A stretch of DNA of 64,000 nt from JAHEGP01 sp963792875 (GTDB lineage: Bacteria; Pseudomonadota; Gammaproteobacteria; Pseudomonadales; JAHEGP01): positions 682,001 to 746,000 of the forward strand of contig CAWBXV010000006.1 in the NCBI GenBank assembly GCA_963792875.1. The letters are read 5' to 3'. A program made the position numbers and the translations under genes. This document shows positions 25,224-35,003 of the stretch, piece by piece (within the stretch, counting starts at the first letter, position 1; each line of letters opens with the position of its first letter). The notes beneath the pieces are model-generated. The model searched no databases. It had not been told where the DNA came from and saw only the letters and a program-made list of their open reading frames with translations.

Positions 25224-26553
25224 TCAGCTCGGCATGCCGTCCGGCGCTTCAGCCGGTTCCGAGGGCTGCTTCTGCTGCTTCTTTGCCGCGGCGAACAGCG
25301 CGGCGGTCAGCGCCAGCTGCATATAGAGGAAGGGGTAATACTGCACGCTGATGAAGATACTGGCGCCCAGATAGCCCATCAGGCCCACGTTCAGGGTGAC
25401 CGGCATGATGGCGTAGAAGTCATCGTCCATCGCCAGCCCCATGCGCCGCGTCCGGAAATTGGTGATCATTACGCTGGCCACCATGCTCAGGTAGAACAGC
25501 AGCCCGGGGTAGCCGAGCTCGGCGAACACCGAGATATAGGTGTTGTGGATGACGAGGCCCATATCGCCCCAGTGGCTGAGGCCCCACTACTGCCAGCAGA
25601 AGTAGCCGATGCCGGTCAACGGGTTGCGCTTGCCCCGTTTCGATGCCGCGCCCCCACAGCTCCAGCCGGGTGGTCGAGGTCTGGTCTTCGCCCGCCGTAT
25701 CGAAGCGCGCTTTGAACTCCGCCGGGGCAAAGTACCAGAGGGCGCCGCCCAGGATGCACAGAATCAGCAGGTTTCTGACGCGGTGCTTGAAAAAGAACAG
25801 CATGTACAAACCCATGGGGGCCAGGCCCAGCAGCGAGCCCCGGTTGCCCGTGGCGACAATGGATACCAATATGGTCAGAAAGATCCACAGGAACAGCCAG
25901 CGCACCCAGCTCTGGTTGTGCTTTCTGATCACCAGAAAAAAGCCCACGGCCCAGGCCAGAAAAATCAGCATCTGCACGCCCAGGTCGGCCGCGTTCTGCA
26001 AACCAGCCCGGAGGCCCGGCGATGCCCCAGCCCGCGAAGCCGAAGCCGCGTTGCGCCGACGTCATAAAGCCGTGCTGCGACATCTTGAAACAGCACAGGA
26101 TCAGCAGCAGGAAGACGATGAACAGCCGCTTTTTGGTCGTGCAGATCACCACCATCAGGTAGTACAGCAGCAGCCAGTTGATGATGACATGAGAGTGCGA
26201 TAGCGACTCCCCCGGGTCGAACGCGTCGATCACGGACGAGAGCACGATCTGAAAGAAAAACAGCAGCAGCGGCAGGAAGCCGGGCGCAGACACCCACTTG
26301 CGCTCTCGGCCCGCAACGGTTGCGGTCAGTGCTCCCAGCAGTGACAGCTGCAGATGGGCAATATGCCCAGCCAGGGGTAGATCGCATGGATGCGGGTGTA
26401 TTCCAGCATCACGTAGAGGCACAGAAACCAGAACGACCAGGGCTCCTGCCGCAGGCCTACCCAGATTTCGCTGATATTCAGCGACAGGTAGCTGCTGAAG
26501 GGGATATTGGCCTTTCGCCAGTTGGTGATCTTCTGGTTGGCGGCAAGTTGCAT
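25224..26553 (-). pseudogene. O-antigen-ligase-like / XrtA-system ligase, broken by frameshifts and a stop
   Basis: Hydrophobic Wzy/WaaL-like sequence continues through three frames. The piece starting at 26553 (LYVMLEYTRIHAIYPWLGIL) resumes as HLQLSLLGALTATVAGRERKW after a one-base loss near the GGG at 26356. It changes frame again near 26005 (GPPGWF to QNAADLGVQMLIFLAWAV). A third change is near the CCCC at 25633 (LELWGRGIE to NPLTGIGYFCWQ). A TAG at 25587-25589 then interrupts CWQ-WGLSHWGDMGLV before GLVIHNTYISVFAELGYPG. GPPGWFQN and TGIGYF plus HNTY match the exosortase-A-associated O-glycosylation ligase family (TIGR03097-like). Read errors or real decay are both possible; the stop favours decay. 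Confidence 0.78.
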
Positions 26554-26629
26554 AGGTTCGCTCGCGTAGAAAGCCGCCGGGCTGCTGGCTGCCGAGGGCT
26601 GATGGTGGTCCGGGACAGGGAGTTGGCGG

Positions 26630-27760
26630 CTAGCTCGCGGCCGGCAGTCGGGCGCTGCCGGCGGCCGTCGCCAGCCGGTATTCCCGCAGATACTTCTCCA
26701 GCATCAGCTCGCTGCTATAGTGCCGTCGGGCTTTCTCCCTTGCGTGCCTGCCCAGTCCCTGACCGCGATCTTCCGTGGCCAGCAGGGCGGCGATGCCGTC
26801 GGCCAGCGCCTCGGGGTCCTCCGCGTTCACGATCAGGGCATCCTCGCCGTCGGTCAGTATCTCCTCCACGCCGCAGGCGGTCGCCACGATGGGCAGCCCC
26901 ATCAGCATGGCCTGGGTGATCGCCAGCGGATGTCCCTCCGAAGAGGAGCTGAGCACATACACATCGATATTGGAGAGGAAATAATCGGGGTCATCGGTAA
27001 AGCCGAGAAACCGGAAGTGCTCGCCAAGGCCGGCCTGGGCAACCTGGTTCTCCAGCGCCTGCAGCAGCGCGCCCTGGCCCTGTCCGGCCACCAGGCCCTG
27101 AACATCGTGCCCCCGCTCTCTGAGCAATCGGACGGCCTCGATGAAGACGCCGTAGGCCTTGGCCTTGCGGATATTGCCGAGGGCGCCCAGCAGGATGCTC
27201 GACGGCGCCAGCTGATGGCGGGCTCTGAATCGCTGGCGGTCGCGCTTCAACTCGGGTGCGCGCACGCCGTTCTCTATCACTAGCAGCTTCGAAGGGCTGA
27301 CCTCAACCCGCTGGCAGAGGTGCTCCTTCAATGAGCCCGATACGCAGACGATGCGCCTGGCAAAGCGGTTGATCAGGGCGAATTTCAGCTTGAGCCATCT
27401 TTCGTCGGGGCTGATGTCGACCTTGCCGTGGAAGGTCGCTATCACGGGCACCCGCATCAGGCCGCCTGCCACGGAGGCGTAGATGTTCGAGCCCAGCAGA
27501 TGCGCCTGCACCAGGCTGACCCGCTCGCGCGCGATCAGTCGCATCAGAAAATACAGGAATGGCAGGTTGAACGAGCCCTTGCAGTCGCGGACGTAGGTCT
27601 TGATGCCGCGCTTCTGCAGGTTGTCTTTCACCCAGCCGTCGCCGCGAATCAGCGCAATGGAGCGGAAGCCGGCCTCGGCCGTGTTCTCGGCGAGGCTGAT
27701 GAATACGGACTCAGCGCCGCCGGGACCGGTGGTGTCGATGACGTGCAATAAGGTCTTCAA
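26630..27760 (-). CDS. Glycosyltransferase, GT4 family
   Basis: A 376-residue GT-B glycosyltransferase transferring a sugar from a nucleotide donor to the growing lipid-linked repeat. The acceptor domain begins LLHVIDTTGPGGAESVFISLA. The donor domain begins near ILLGALGNIRKAKAYGVFIEA and includes FLGFTDDPDYFLSNIDVYVL and the donor-site SSSEGHPLAITQAMLMGLPIV (EX7E-like region). No membrane segment is seen. It is flanked by the broken ligase and acyltransferase genes on the same strand and is itself intact. The sugar and linkage are not predictable. Confidence 0.9.
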   Translation of the reverse strand: MKTLLHVIDTTGPGGAESVFISLAENTAEAGFRSIALIRGDGWVKDNLQKRGIKTYVRDCKGSFNLPFLYFLMRLIARERVSLVQAHLLGSNIYASVAGGLMRVPVIATFHGKVDISPDERWLKLKFALINRFARRIVCVSGSLKEHLCQRVEVSPSKLLVIENGVRAPELKRDRQRFRARHQLAPSSILLGALGNIRKAKAYGVFIEAVRLLRERGHDVQGLVAGQGQGALLQALENQVAQAGLGEHFRFLGFTDDPDYFLSNIDVYVLSSSSEGHPLAITQAMLMGLPIVATACGVEEILTDGEDALIVNAEDPEALADGIAALLATEDRGQGLGRHAREKARRHYSSELMLEKYLREYRLATAAGSARLPAAS

Positions 27761-27937
27761 AGGATGTTCCTTGCTTGTGCTGGCCAGCGGTGTGCATTAC
27801 GCCATGTGCGGCGCCCTCAGGCGGGCACCTGTCCGGGTGAAATCAACCGTTCGCACGCAATAGCGCCATCATGCCTCGTGTCGGTTTGCCGCTTGCTGCC
27901 CCGGATTATTCCGATAGTATTGCGCCCGTTCGACTCC

Positions 27938-29036
27938 TCAGCTCACAGCGGTTCCACTGGCTTTCAGGGGATTCAGCGGATGGTTTTTGAGCGCCAGGCA
28001 TTTCTTCTCTATAAAAAACCACGAGCACGCGGCGACCGCGAAGGTCAGACCGAGCGCGGAGAGGCTCCAGACCATGCTGCCAAACAAACCCGCGTAAATA
28101 AAGAAATTGACCAATGGCATATGATAGATGTAGATGCCGTAGGAGAGGTCGTTGCCTCCGGTTATTCGCTTTGCAAGGCCAGGGAATGAGTAGGAAAAGG
28201 AAAAAATCACGGGGATCAGCATTACAAGAATGAGCGGATTGGGATTGTTGCCGAGATTGACCTCGAAGTGAACGCCAATCAGCCCCGCGATGAGGTATGG
28301 AACCAGCAGATACGGAAACCTGCCGGCCAGCAGGCGATAAAACAGCGCAAAATTGCGCTGAAAGGCGACGCCGATCAGAAACATGTAGAACCAGGGAATG
28401 AAAGAAACGCCTACCAGCTTGTACCAGATGGCATCCCTGAACTCACCATTGGCGCCGTCCCACAACCGATTCAGCAGAAAAAACATGACGATCAGCACCA
28501 GCAGCCTGAAGTTGCTGCCCGCAGCTTGCCGGAATATCAGGTGGTAGAGCAGCGGCACGAGAATATAGAACTGCAGCTCGACGGTTATGGTCCATAAGCT
28601 GCCGTTGAGCACGCCGTCCCCGTAAGCGCGCATGAAATCCGGGTTATAGAACTGCACAAAAGTGGTCTTGGCAATGAACAGCACCATCCAGTCGCCAACC
28701 GATGCCCCGGCGCTCTGCATATAGCCGCTGACAAAGATCAGCAAAAAGGACAGCGTGACCGCGCAGATCAGCGCGGGATAGAGGCGAAGAATGCGGTTGG
28801 ATGGCGTATTCCGCCACGTTTGGATTGGATTCATAGGAACGGCTGATGAGAAAACCGCTGATGAAGAAAAATATGGGAACTCCGGGAAACAGATGCAGGA
28901 TGGATGCCAGCTGTCTGCCCAGTGCACTTAGGTCAACCTGCATGATCTCGATGGAATGCCATAGCGCAACCTGTGTCGCGGCGAGCAACCTGATCAGGTC
29001 AAAGTTGTTGTTTCTGAACTCGCTTAATCCTGGCAT
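27938..29036 (-). pseudogene. Membrane acyltransferase (acyltransferase 3/OafA type), one frameshift
   Basis: The first part, from ATG 29036, reads NNFDLIRLLAATQVALWHSIE and FPGVPIFFFISGFLISRSYE, the family's catalytic His and N-terminal membrane segments. Near 28797-28802 the frame changes at the conserved 'NRxLRxYPAL' motif: the first frame reaches EYA and the second resumes at NRILRLYPALICAVTL. One surplus base in ATCCAACC explains it. The rest carries about nine hydrophobic segments to the stop. It would O-acylate sugars of the polysaccharide. With only one indel, a sequencing error is as likely as a real inactivation. Confidence 0.82.
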
Positions 29037-29191
29037 GAAGCAACATTCCGGTTAATGGGTTGCGGGCAACTCTTTCGTGGCCTTGATCCGGCCGCAATGC
29101 TGCGTCATGAGATTTGAGGTGAGTTGCCGTTGTGAAGGTCCTCGGGTCTGCCATTCGTACAGCAGACCGGCTGCAGCTGGCTCGGCAGGCA

Positions 29192-30364
29192 TCAGGCTGA
29201 AGCGAGCGATAGATACTGCCTCAATTCAAACCACGCCGGGCGCGGGTCGTCCCAGCGGAACACCTCGTGGCGGGTGGCGGCGAAATCCGGCTTGAGAAAA
29301 TCCAGCAGGGCCCGCAGTTTGCCGGCGGCGTCGTAGCGGCGGTCTTTCAGGCTGATGTACAGGCTATCGACGTCGCCAAGAAACCAGCGCAGCCTGTTGC
29401 CGGTGCGGCTCTTCGGCAGCACCTGGGTAGGCTGTCCCATGGCGATCCTGTAGACCAGCAGGGGAAAGTCCACGCCGCTGTCGATGGCCAGCTGCAGCGA
29501 GCCCCAGAACCGCGTATTGACCTCCATGATGTAGGGCGTGCCATCGGCGCTCACCTTGTATTCGATCATCGCCACGCCGTGCCAGCCCACGCGGTCGAGT
29601 ATGCGTCTGGCGTGTGCCAGCAGGGTCGGGTCCGGTTCGACGCTCTCGCTCTTGACGCTGACGCCGCCCCAGGGGGGCTTTTCCCTGATGCGCCGGTGGG
29701 CGAAAAAGCACACGGCCTCGCCGCGGTCGTACAGCGCGAAGATCCCCTGGCCTTCGCCCGCTATGCATTCCTGCATCATGTACGGGTGGGTGGCAAACCA
29801 GGAACACGCCGCGATGGTCTCAGCCAGCGACTCCGGGGTATCGACGATTTTCACGGCGGTACTCAACCAGCGGTTCTGCAGGCGATAGCGGGAGCGGGTG
29901 GGCTTCAGCACGACGGGCCAGGAGGGTGGCGCCGGCAGCGCCCCGCCAGCCGTCGGGTCCACCAGCACGGAGCGGGGCGCCGGCACGCCGAGCTCGCGGG
30001 CGACCTGTATCAGGGCGTACTTGTCGGTCAGCTGCTCGTAGGTCTCGAGATCGGGCACCACCAGTCGCGTGCTGCCGGCAAACGCCGCTCGTTGTTCCAC
30101 CAGGGCGTTGGTGGTGATATCGGTCACCGGAATGATCAGGTCGATGGCGTAGCGGGTGGTCATGTCCCTGATGCAGTCGATAAAGGCCGCGCAGTCGGTC
30201 TCGGGATTGGGGTAGATCAGGGATCGCCGGGAATATCGCGATTGACTGCACAGATGCGTCTGCGCGCTCTCGGCGGTTATTACATCGATACCCGCCCGGC
30301 CGAGAGACCGGGTAATCGCAAGTGCGCTGCGCTGTGCGCCGTCGAGAACCAGTACGCTGCCCAT
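29192..30364 (-). CDS. ATP-grasp family protein
   Basis: A 390-residue ATP-grasp (carbamoyl-phosphate-synthase-large-chain-like) ligase. Visible elements are the N-terminal VLVLDGAQRSALAITRSLGRAG, the ATP-binding VVLKPTRSRYR, MMQECIAGEGQGIFALYDRG, HRRIREKPPWGGVSVKSES and the metal-binding IEYKVSADGTPYIMEVNTRFWGSL. Such proteins occur repeatedly in exosortase polysaccharide loci and probably form an amide or peptide-like bond on a sugar, but the substrate is unknown. It is divergent from the phosphatase gene; the 266-base interval between them shows no convincing gene or promoter. Confidence 0.87.
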   Translation of the reverse strand: MGSVLVLDGAQRSALAITRSLGRAGIDVITAESAQTHLCSQSRYSRRSLIYPNPETDCAAFIDCIRDMTTRYAIDLIIPVTDITTNALVEQRAAFAGSTRLVVPDLETYEQLTDKYALIQVARELGVPAPRSVLVDPTAGGALPAPPSWPVVLKPTRSRYRLQNRWLSTAVKIVDTPESLAETIAACSWFATHPYMMQECIAGEGQGIFALYDRGEAVCFFAHRRIREKPPWGGVSVKSESVEPDPTLLAHARRILDRVGWHGVAMIEYKVSADGTPYIMEVNTRFWGSLQLAIDSGVDFPLLVYRIAMGQPTQVLPKSRTGNRLRWFLGDVDSLYISLKDRRYDAAGKLRALLDFLKPDFAATRHEVFRWDDPRPAWFELRQYLSLASA

Positions 30365-30630
30365 GGATTCGGCTTTGATAACCTCAGGAACTAAAAAATA
30401 GCATTAAATCGAGTATAGCAATTGGGTACAATGATTGACACGCCAAACCGGCAGGGAGTACAGCCGTTTTTGCCGGGGTCGCCCGGCAGCGACGCACTCC
30501 GTTGTGCGCCACCGCTGCCGGTGTGTTTATTTCATCAGCCGTTACGAGGTTGGACGCCGTGGTATTTTGTGCAACGAATATTGCTCGCGCTGCCGCAAAT
30601 GGCGCGAGAGGATGATCCGGTGAGCCGCCT

Positions 30631-31251
30631 ATGTCGGCATTGAAGGGCAAGCTGACCCCCGCTTTCGTCGACGATAAGTTCGGGTCCCGTCGCGCCTGTG
30701 TCAGCTTCCTGGGCCATCAGGTGGGGTACAGCCTCGGGGCCTATCGTCACTACCTGAACATCGACTGGTCCAGGGTGGACCGCCTGGTGTTTGTCTGCCG
30801 GGGCAATATCTGCCGAAGCCCGCTGGGCGAATACGCTGCGCGCAGCGCCGGTGCGGCGGCCTGCTCGGCGGGCTTGAGCTGCGGCGAGCCGAGGGCGGCG
30901 GACCCCCGTGCCATCGACTTCGCGGTGGCGCGCGGCCTGCCGCTGGACCGGCATCTGACGATGGCGGTGCAGGAGCTGCCGCTCGGTGACGGCGATCTGA
31001 TCGTGGGCATGGAGCCGGTGCACCTGGCAGAACTGATGGAGCTTGGCATCACCCGCGGGCAGCGTACCCTGCTGGGGTTGTGGTGCGCGCCGCGACGTCC
31101 CTTTATCGCCGACCCGTTCTGCGCCAACATCCGCTATTTCCATTACTGCGAAGAACTGGTCGTGGAGGGCGCAGTCGCCCTTGCAGCGGCCATGAGGCAA
31201 CAGTCTGCGGAGGACGATGCTGCCGTGGTGTGCGGGCGCAATGAGCGCTGA
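30631..31251 (+). CDS. Low-molecular-weight protein-tyrosine-phosphatase-like protein
   Basis: The active-site loop VCRGNICRSPLGE (CX5R followed by S) and the late IADPFC with the general-acid aspartate identify the LMW-PTP fold. At 206 residues it is longer than the usual ~150, with about 50 residues before the phosphatase core (MSALKGKLTPAFVDDKFGSR onward). In Wzb-type systems such a phosphatase removes phosphate from the tyrosine autokinase. Here the kinase-like protein at 16.5 kb lacks its P-loop lysine, so the partner is in doubt. It lies between divergent ATP-grasp and convergent GT genes. Confidence 0.86.
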   Translation: MSALKGKLTPAFVDDKFGSRRACVSFLGHQVGYSLGAYRHYLNIDWSRVDRLVFVCRGNICRSPLGEYAARSAGAAACSAGLSCGEPRAADPRAIDFAVARGLPLDRHLTMAVQELPLGDGDLIVGMEPVHLAELMELGITRGQRTLLGLWCAPRRPFIADPFCANIRYFHYCEELVVEGAVALAAAMRQQSAEDDAAVVCGRNER

Positions 31252-31314
31252 GCGGAGCGTTCGCGCGCGTCGCACCGTGGCGTTCCGGGCTGCGCACGCC
31301 CTGTATGCGCGAAT

Positions 31315-32415
31315 TCAACGGCACAGGCTCTGGTAGATCTGCAGGTATTGCTGCGCCATACCCGCCGCGCTGTAGCAGCGCTCGAAGCGCTGGTGGGCCA
31401 GCGCGATCCGGCGTCGGGCTGCGTCCTTGTCGGCGATGATGTCCCTGATGGCCTGTGCGAACGCTTCGACGCTCTGTGCTGCGGCCAGTACGCCGCAGGC
31501 GCCGCCGTCCAGCAGTTGCACCAGACCGCCGATGGGGTGCGTCAGCACCAGCGTGCGGTGCTTCATGGCCTCCAGTGCAACCATGGGCAGCCCCTCGTGG
31601 TCGGAGCAGATGACCAGCACGTCCAGTTGGGCGATGTATTCTTCGGCATTGTCGACGTGGCCGACCATCGCCACGTCGTCTTTCAGTCCCAGCGCCTCGC
31701 GCTGGGCCAGCAGTTCGTCTTTCAGCGGCCCGTCGCCGATCACCAGAAAGCGGGGCTGGGGCAGGCCGGGCAGGTCGCGCACGCGTCGGGCGATCCGCAG
31801 AAACAGATCGACCCGTTTGACCGGTGCCAGGCGCCCGACGATGCCGATCGAAATCGGATCGATCAGCGCCTTGCGCGGCTGCGGGTCGTCGTCCGGCGCG
31901 CAGTCCAGCCCATTGTGGATCACCGCGACGCGGGCGGGCGTGAAGCGCTGCGCCAGCGCTTCGCCCAGCGGGTCGGACACGGCCACGACCTTGCGCTGCA
32001 GGAGGCGGCCGACGCCGAGGTCTGCCAGGCGCAGCACCAGCTGCCTTGGCTGCAGGCGCTTGTCGCCGTGCTCGCTGTCGCCGTGCTGGGTGCGCAGGCT
32101 GGGAATGCCGCGGCGCCAGGCCAGCAGCCCGCCGAGAATATTTTCCTTGCTGCGGTGGGTGTGGATGATGTCCGGCCGCTCGGCGCGGATGAAGCCATCC
32201 ATGTCGCGGGCCAGGCTGGCCGCGCTCTGGCGGCTCTCGTCCAGCGCCAGCACGGGGATGCCGGCCTGGCGAATCTGCCGCGCCAGGGTGCCGGGGTTCA
32301 GGATCACTGCGCACAGCTGCACGTCGCCGCGGTTTTTCAGCGCGACCAGCAGGGTATACAATTGCTTCTCCGCGCCGGCCCACAGGTCGCCCGAGGCGAT
32401 GTGCATGACTTTCAT
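31315..32415 (-). CDS. Glycosyltransferase, GT4 family
   Basis: A 366-residue GT-B enzyme. The N-terminal KVMHIASGDLWAGAEKQLYTL and donor-domain SIGIVGRLAPVKRVDLFLRIA, FLVIGDGPLKDELLAQ and CSDHEGLPMVALEAMKHRTLV are diagnostic. IIHTHRSKENILGGLLAW is typical of the acceptor domain. The start at 32415 is chosen for the conserved N-terminus and AGGAG ten bases upstream; the frame is open 14 codons further but that part is not conserved. It is convergent with the phosphatase gene. Donor and acceptor are unknown. Confidence 0.9.
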   Translation of the reverse strand: MKVMHIASGDLWAGAEKQLYTLLVALKNRGDVQLCAVILNPGTLARQIRQAGIPVLALDESRQSAASLARDMDGFIRAERPDIIHTHRSKENILGGLLAWRRGIPSLRTQHGDSEHGDKRLQPRQLVLRLADLGVGRLLQRKVVAVSDPLGEALAQRFTPARVAVIHNGLDCAPDDDPQPRKALIDPISIGIVGRLAPVKRVDLFLRIARRVRDLPGLPQPRFLVIGDGPLKDELLAQREALGLKDDVAMVGHVDNAEEYIAQLDVLVICSDHEGLPMVALEAMKHRTLVLTHPIGGLVQLLDGGACGVLAAAQSVEAFAQAIRDIIADKDAARRRIALAHQRFERCYSAAGMAQQYLQIYQSLCR

Positions 32416-32593
32416 CGGTGGCGCTCTCCTGGTACTGCAGGTGTGCGTTTGTCGCAAAAATGGCCGCCAGAGCAGGGTCTAAATGGCATCAAATTGAAGA
32501 TGGACGCGATTTCATACCATGCTGTTGGGCACGGTGATTATAGACCGACTGCGAACCGCCTCGCGAAGCCGACACGGCATAATGAGATAAACC

Positions 32594-33734
32594 ATGAAAA
32601 CGCTGTTCTGGATAGCGGCCTTCACCGCCGCCTACAGTTACTTTATCTACGCCGCGCTGCTGGTCGTGCTGCCGCGGCGCCGACCCGGCGTGGTTCGCCC
32701 CGAGCCGGCCGAGCTGCCGATGGTGACGCTCATCATCGCGGCCTACAACGAAGAGCAGCGCATCGCCACGAAGCTGGACAACGCGCTCGCGATCGATTAC
32801 CCGCCGGACAAGCTGGAGATCATCGTCGCATCCGATTGCTCGGACGATGCGACCGACGCCGTGGTCAAACGCTATGCCGGCCAGGATCAGCGCGTGCGGC
32901 TGGTCCGGGCGGATCGGCGGCAGGGCAAGGAGTACGCGCAACACTGCGCCATCGTGAAGGCGCGGGGCGGGATCCTGGTATTCTCCGACGTGGCGACGCA
33001 CCTGCCCGGCGACGCCATATCGCTGCTGGTGAAGTATTTCGAGGACCCCGCTATCGGCGCCGTGTCCAGTGAGGACCGCTTCATCAGCCAGGATGGCTCG
33101 GTCGCGGGTGAGGGGGCTTACGTCCGCTACGAGATGTGGCTGCGCCGCCAGGAGTCCCGGCGCGCCGGTCTGGTCGGCTTGAGCGGTTCCTTTTTCGCGG
33201 CGCGCAAAACGGTGTGCGAGCCCTGGGATATCTACTCCCCCAGTGACTTCAATACGGCGCTGAACTGCGTCCAGCACGGCATGATCGCCGTCACCGCGCC
33301 GGATGTGCTGGGCTACTACAAGGATATCGTCGATGGCCGCCGGGAGTATCAGCGCAAGGTGCGCACGGCGCTGCGGGGCATGACCGCGCTGACGCGCCAC
33401 CGGGAGGTGTTGAACCCGTGTCGATACCGTTGGTTCTGCCCTCCAGTTGTGGAGTCACAAGGTGATGCGCTGGGCGGTGCCCTGGGCGCTGCCGCTGCTG
33501 TTGGTCACGTCGGTGGTCCTGCGCCAGCAGGGGCCGATCTACCAGCTGGCCCTCTGGGCGCAGCTGGTCTTCTACGGGCTGGGTCTGCTGGCGTGGGCGG
33601 TGCCGGCAGTGCGCGCGGTCGGCCCGGTGCGCATTATCTTCTTCTTCCTGCAGGTCAACCTCGCCCTGGCCGAGGCCCTGGTCAAACTGCTCAGCGGCGA
33701 GCGCATGTATGTCTGGCAGCCCTCGCAGCGCTGA
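32594..33734 (+). pseudogene. Membrane glycosyltransferase GT2, one frameshift (copy 1)
   Basis: A processive-type GT-A enzyme. It has an N-terminal membrane segment (LFWIAAFTAAYSYFIYAALLV), then VTLIIAAYNEEQRIATKLDNA, IIVASDCSDDATDAV, DXD-like VFSDVATHLPGD and LVGLSGSFFAARK. At the CCC of 33439-33441 the frame breaks (LNPCRYRWF then LQLWSHKVMRWAVPW). Removing one C restores a continuous protein with two or three C-terminal membrane segments ending GERMYVWQPSQR. A paralogue at 57.5 kb shows the same continuous layout. Without correction the protein would run on in the wrong frame to 34063. Confidence 0.85.
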
Positions 33735-34893
33735 GTCGCCGCTGTCCCGGGTCGTTATGGCAGGGCGCGGTCAGCTGGCGCCGGTCGGCGAGCCCATCGT
33801 GTTCGGCGGGCAACCCGCCGGCGGGCCCGGATGGCAGCGCGAGGAGTATCGCTACCTGTTGCTCAACAGCGGCACCGCGGCGCTGGCGCTGGCGCTGGCG
33901 CTGGCCGGAGAGCGGATGGGTCGCCCCGCGGGCGAGGTCATTCTGCCCGCGTACGGCTGCCCCGACCTGCTGGCCGCGGCCCACCATGCGGGCCTGGTCC
34001 CCGTGCTGGCAGACCTGCATGCAGACCGGCCTCGCTATGATCTGGCGGCCCTGGAGGCGCTGATCTGCGAGCGCACCGCGGCGGTAGTGGCGGTCAACTT
34101 TCTCGGCATTCCCGAGGATCTGGCGGCCCTGCGAACGCTCTGTGATCGACGCGGCGTGCTGCTGATCGAGGATGACGCCCAGTATTTTCCCCTGGGCATG
34201 GCGCCGTACCAGGGCGATCTGATCGTGCACAGCTTCGGTCGGGGTAAACCCGTCTCCCAGCTCGGTGGGGGTGCCGTGCTGGCCCGTGGCGCACTGGGAG
34301 AGCGCCTGCTGGATGCGGGTCGCAGCCTGCCGGTGGAGTCGCTGTCCCCGGCTGCGTGGCGCGTGAAGGCGCAGTTGTTCAACCTGGTGCTGCACCCGCT
34401 CGGCTATCAGGCCCTGCTGCTGTTGCCCTTCCTCGACGTCGGCAGAACGGTCTATAAACCGCTGCGCCAGCTCGCTTGCATGCCGGGCTGGCGCAGGCGC
34501 TATCTGGACGCGAATATCGCCGCGTACCAGCAGCGGCAGCGCCCCGCGCAGCAGCAGATTGACGCCGTGCTGCAGCGACAGGCGCCCTCGATCAACCTGC
34601 CGCGCGCGATGGATGCGCTGGAAGGTCCGCTGCTGCGGTACCCGCTGCTGTGCGGGTCTGCCGCCCAGAGCGATGCCTTGTATCGGCAATTGCGGCGGCG
34701 CGGTCTGGGCGTCACGCGCATGTATCAGCGCCCGCTGCCGGAAATCGAAGGCATCCCCGAGCGGTTGGCGGGGCACTTCCCGGGGGCCGCCAGCTTTGCG
34801 GCGCGCCTGCTGACCATTCCTACCAGCAGCTTTGTCGGCCAGCGGCACCTGGCGTCGCTTGAGCAGGCCCTGGCGGCTTGCAGCATCGTCTGA
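33709..34893 (+). CDS. DegT/DnrJ/EryC1/StrS-like aminotransferase family protein
   Basis: A 394-residue (or shorter) PLP fold-type I protein of sugar aminotransferase type. LLNSGTAALALALALAG and VILPAYGCPDLLAAA form the cofactor phosphate region, LLIEDDAQYFP carries the PLP-binding Asp, and the putative Schiff-base lysine is in VHSFGRGKPVSQLGGGAVL. It would make an amino sugar nucleotide for the glycan, though the active-site context is divergent from characterised members. The ATG at 33709 overlaps the preceding GT2 gene by 26 bases. An ATG at 33757 is an alternative because the first 16 residues are not family-like. Confidence 0.8.
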   Translation: MSGSPRSAESPLSRVVMAGRGQLAPVGEPIVFGGQPAGGPGWQREEYRYLLLNSGTAALALALALAGERMGRPAGEVILPAYGCPDLLAAAHHAGLVPVLADLHADRPRYDLAALEALICERTAAVVAVNFLGIPEDLAALRTLCDRRGVLLIEDDAQYFPLGMAPYQGDLIVHSFGRGKPVSQLGGGAVLARGALGERLLDAGRSLPVESLSPAAWRVKAQLFNLVLHPLGYQALLLLPFLDVGRTVYKPLRQLACMPGWRRRYLDANIAAYQQRQRPAQQQIDAVLQRQAPSINLPRAMDALEGPLLRYPLLCGSAAQSDALYRQLRRRGLGVTRMYQRPLPEIEGIPERLAGHFPGAASFAARLLTIPTSSFVGQRHLASLEQALAACSIV

Positions 34894-34950
34894 CCCGGGC
34901 GGGCCTGGGCGTTCTTTCCGGAGTTCTGCGGTGTTCTGTGCGGGGAGGGG

Positions 34951-34973
34951 GCCCCGCCCGAGGAGGGCGGGGC
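34951..34973. terminator. GC-only hairpin between convergent genes
   Basis: GCCCCGCCC-GAGGA-GGGCGGGGC is a perfect nine-base stem with a five-base loop, midway between the aminotransferase and prsT stops. Its place suits transcription termination from both sides. No T tract follows. Confidence 0.5.
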
Positions 34974-35003
34974 GGGACCATGAGGGGACGCGCAGGGCTG
35001 CGC

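Noticed and set aside
31348..33072. 574-codon plus-strand open frame across the GT4 gene and the start of the GT2 gene
   Set aside because: It lies opposite a clear GT4 gene and in another frame of the GT2; composition and lack of motifs show it is spurious.
33439..33441. Programmed ribosomal frameshift as an explanation for the split GT2 gene
   Set aside because: No slippery heptamer or downstream pseudoknot is evident, and similar single-base breaks occur in unrelated genes.
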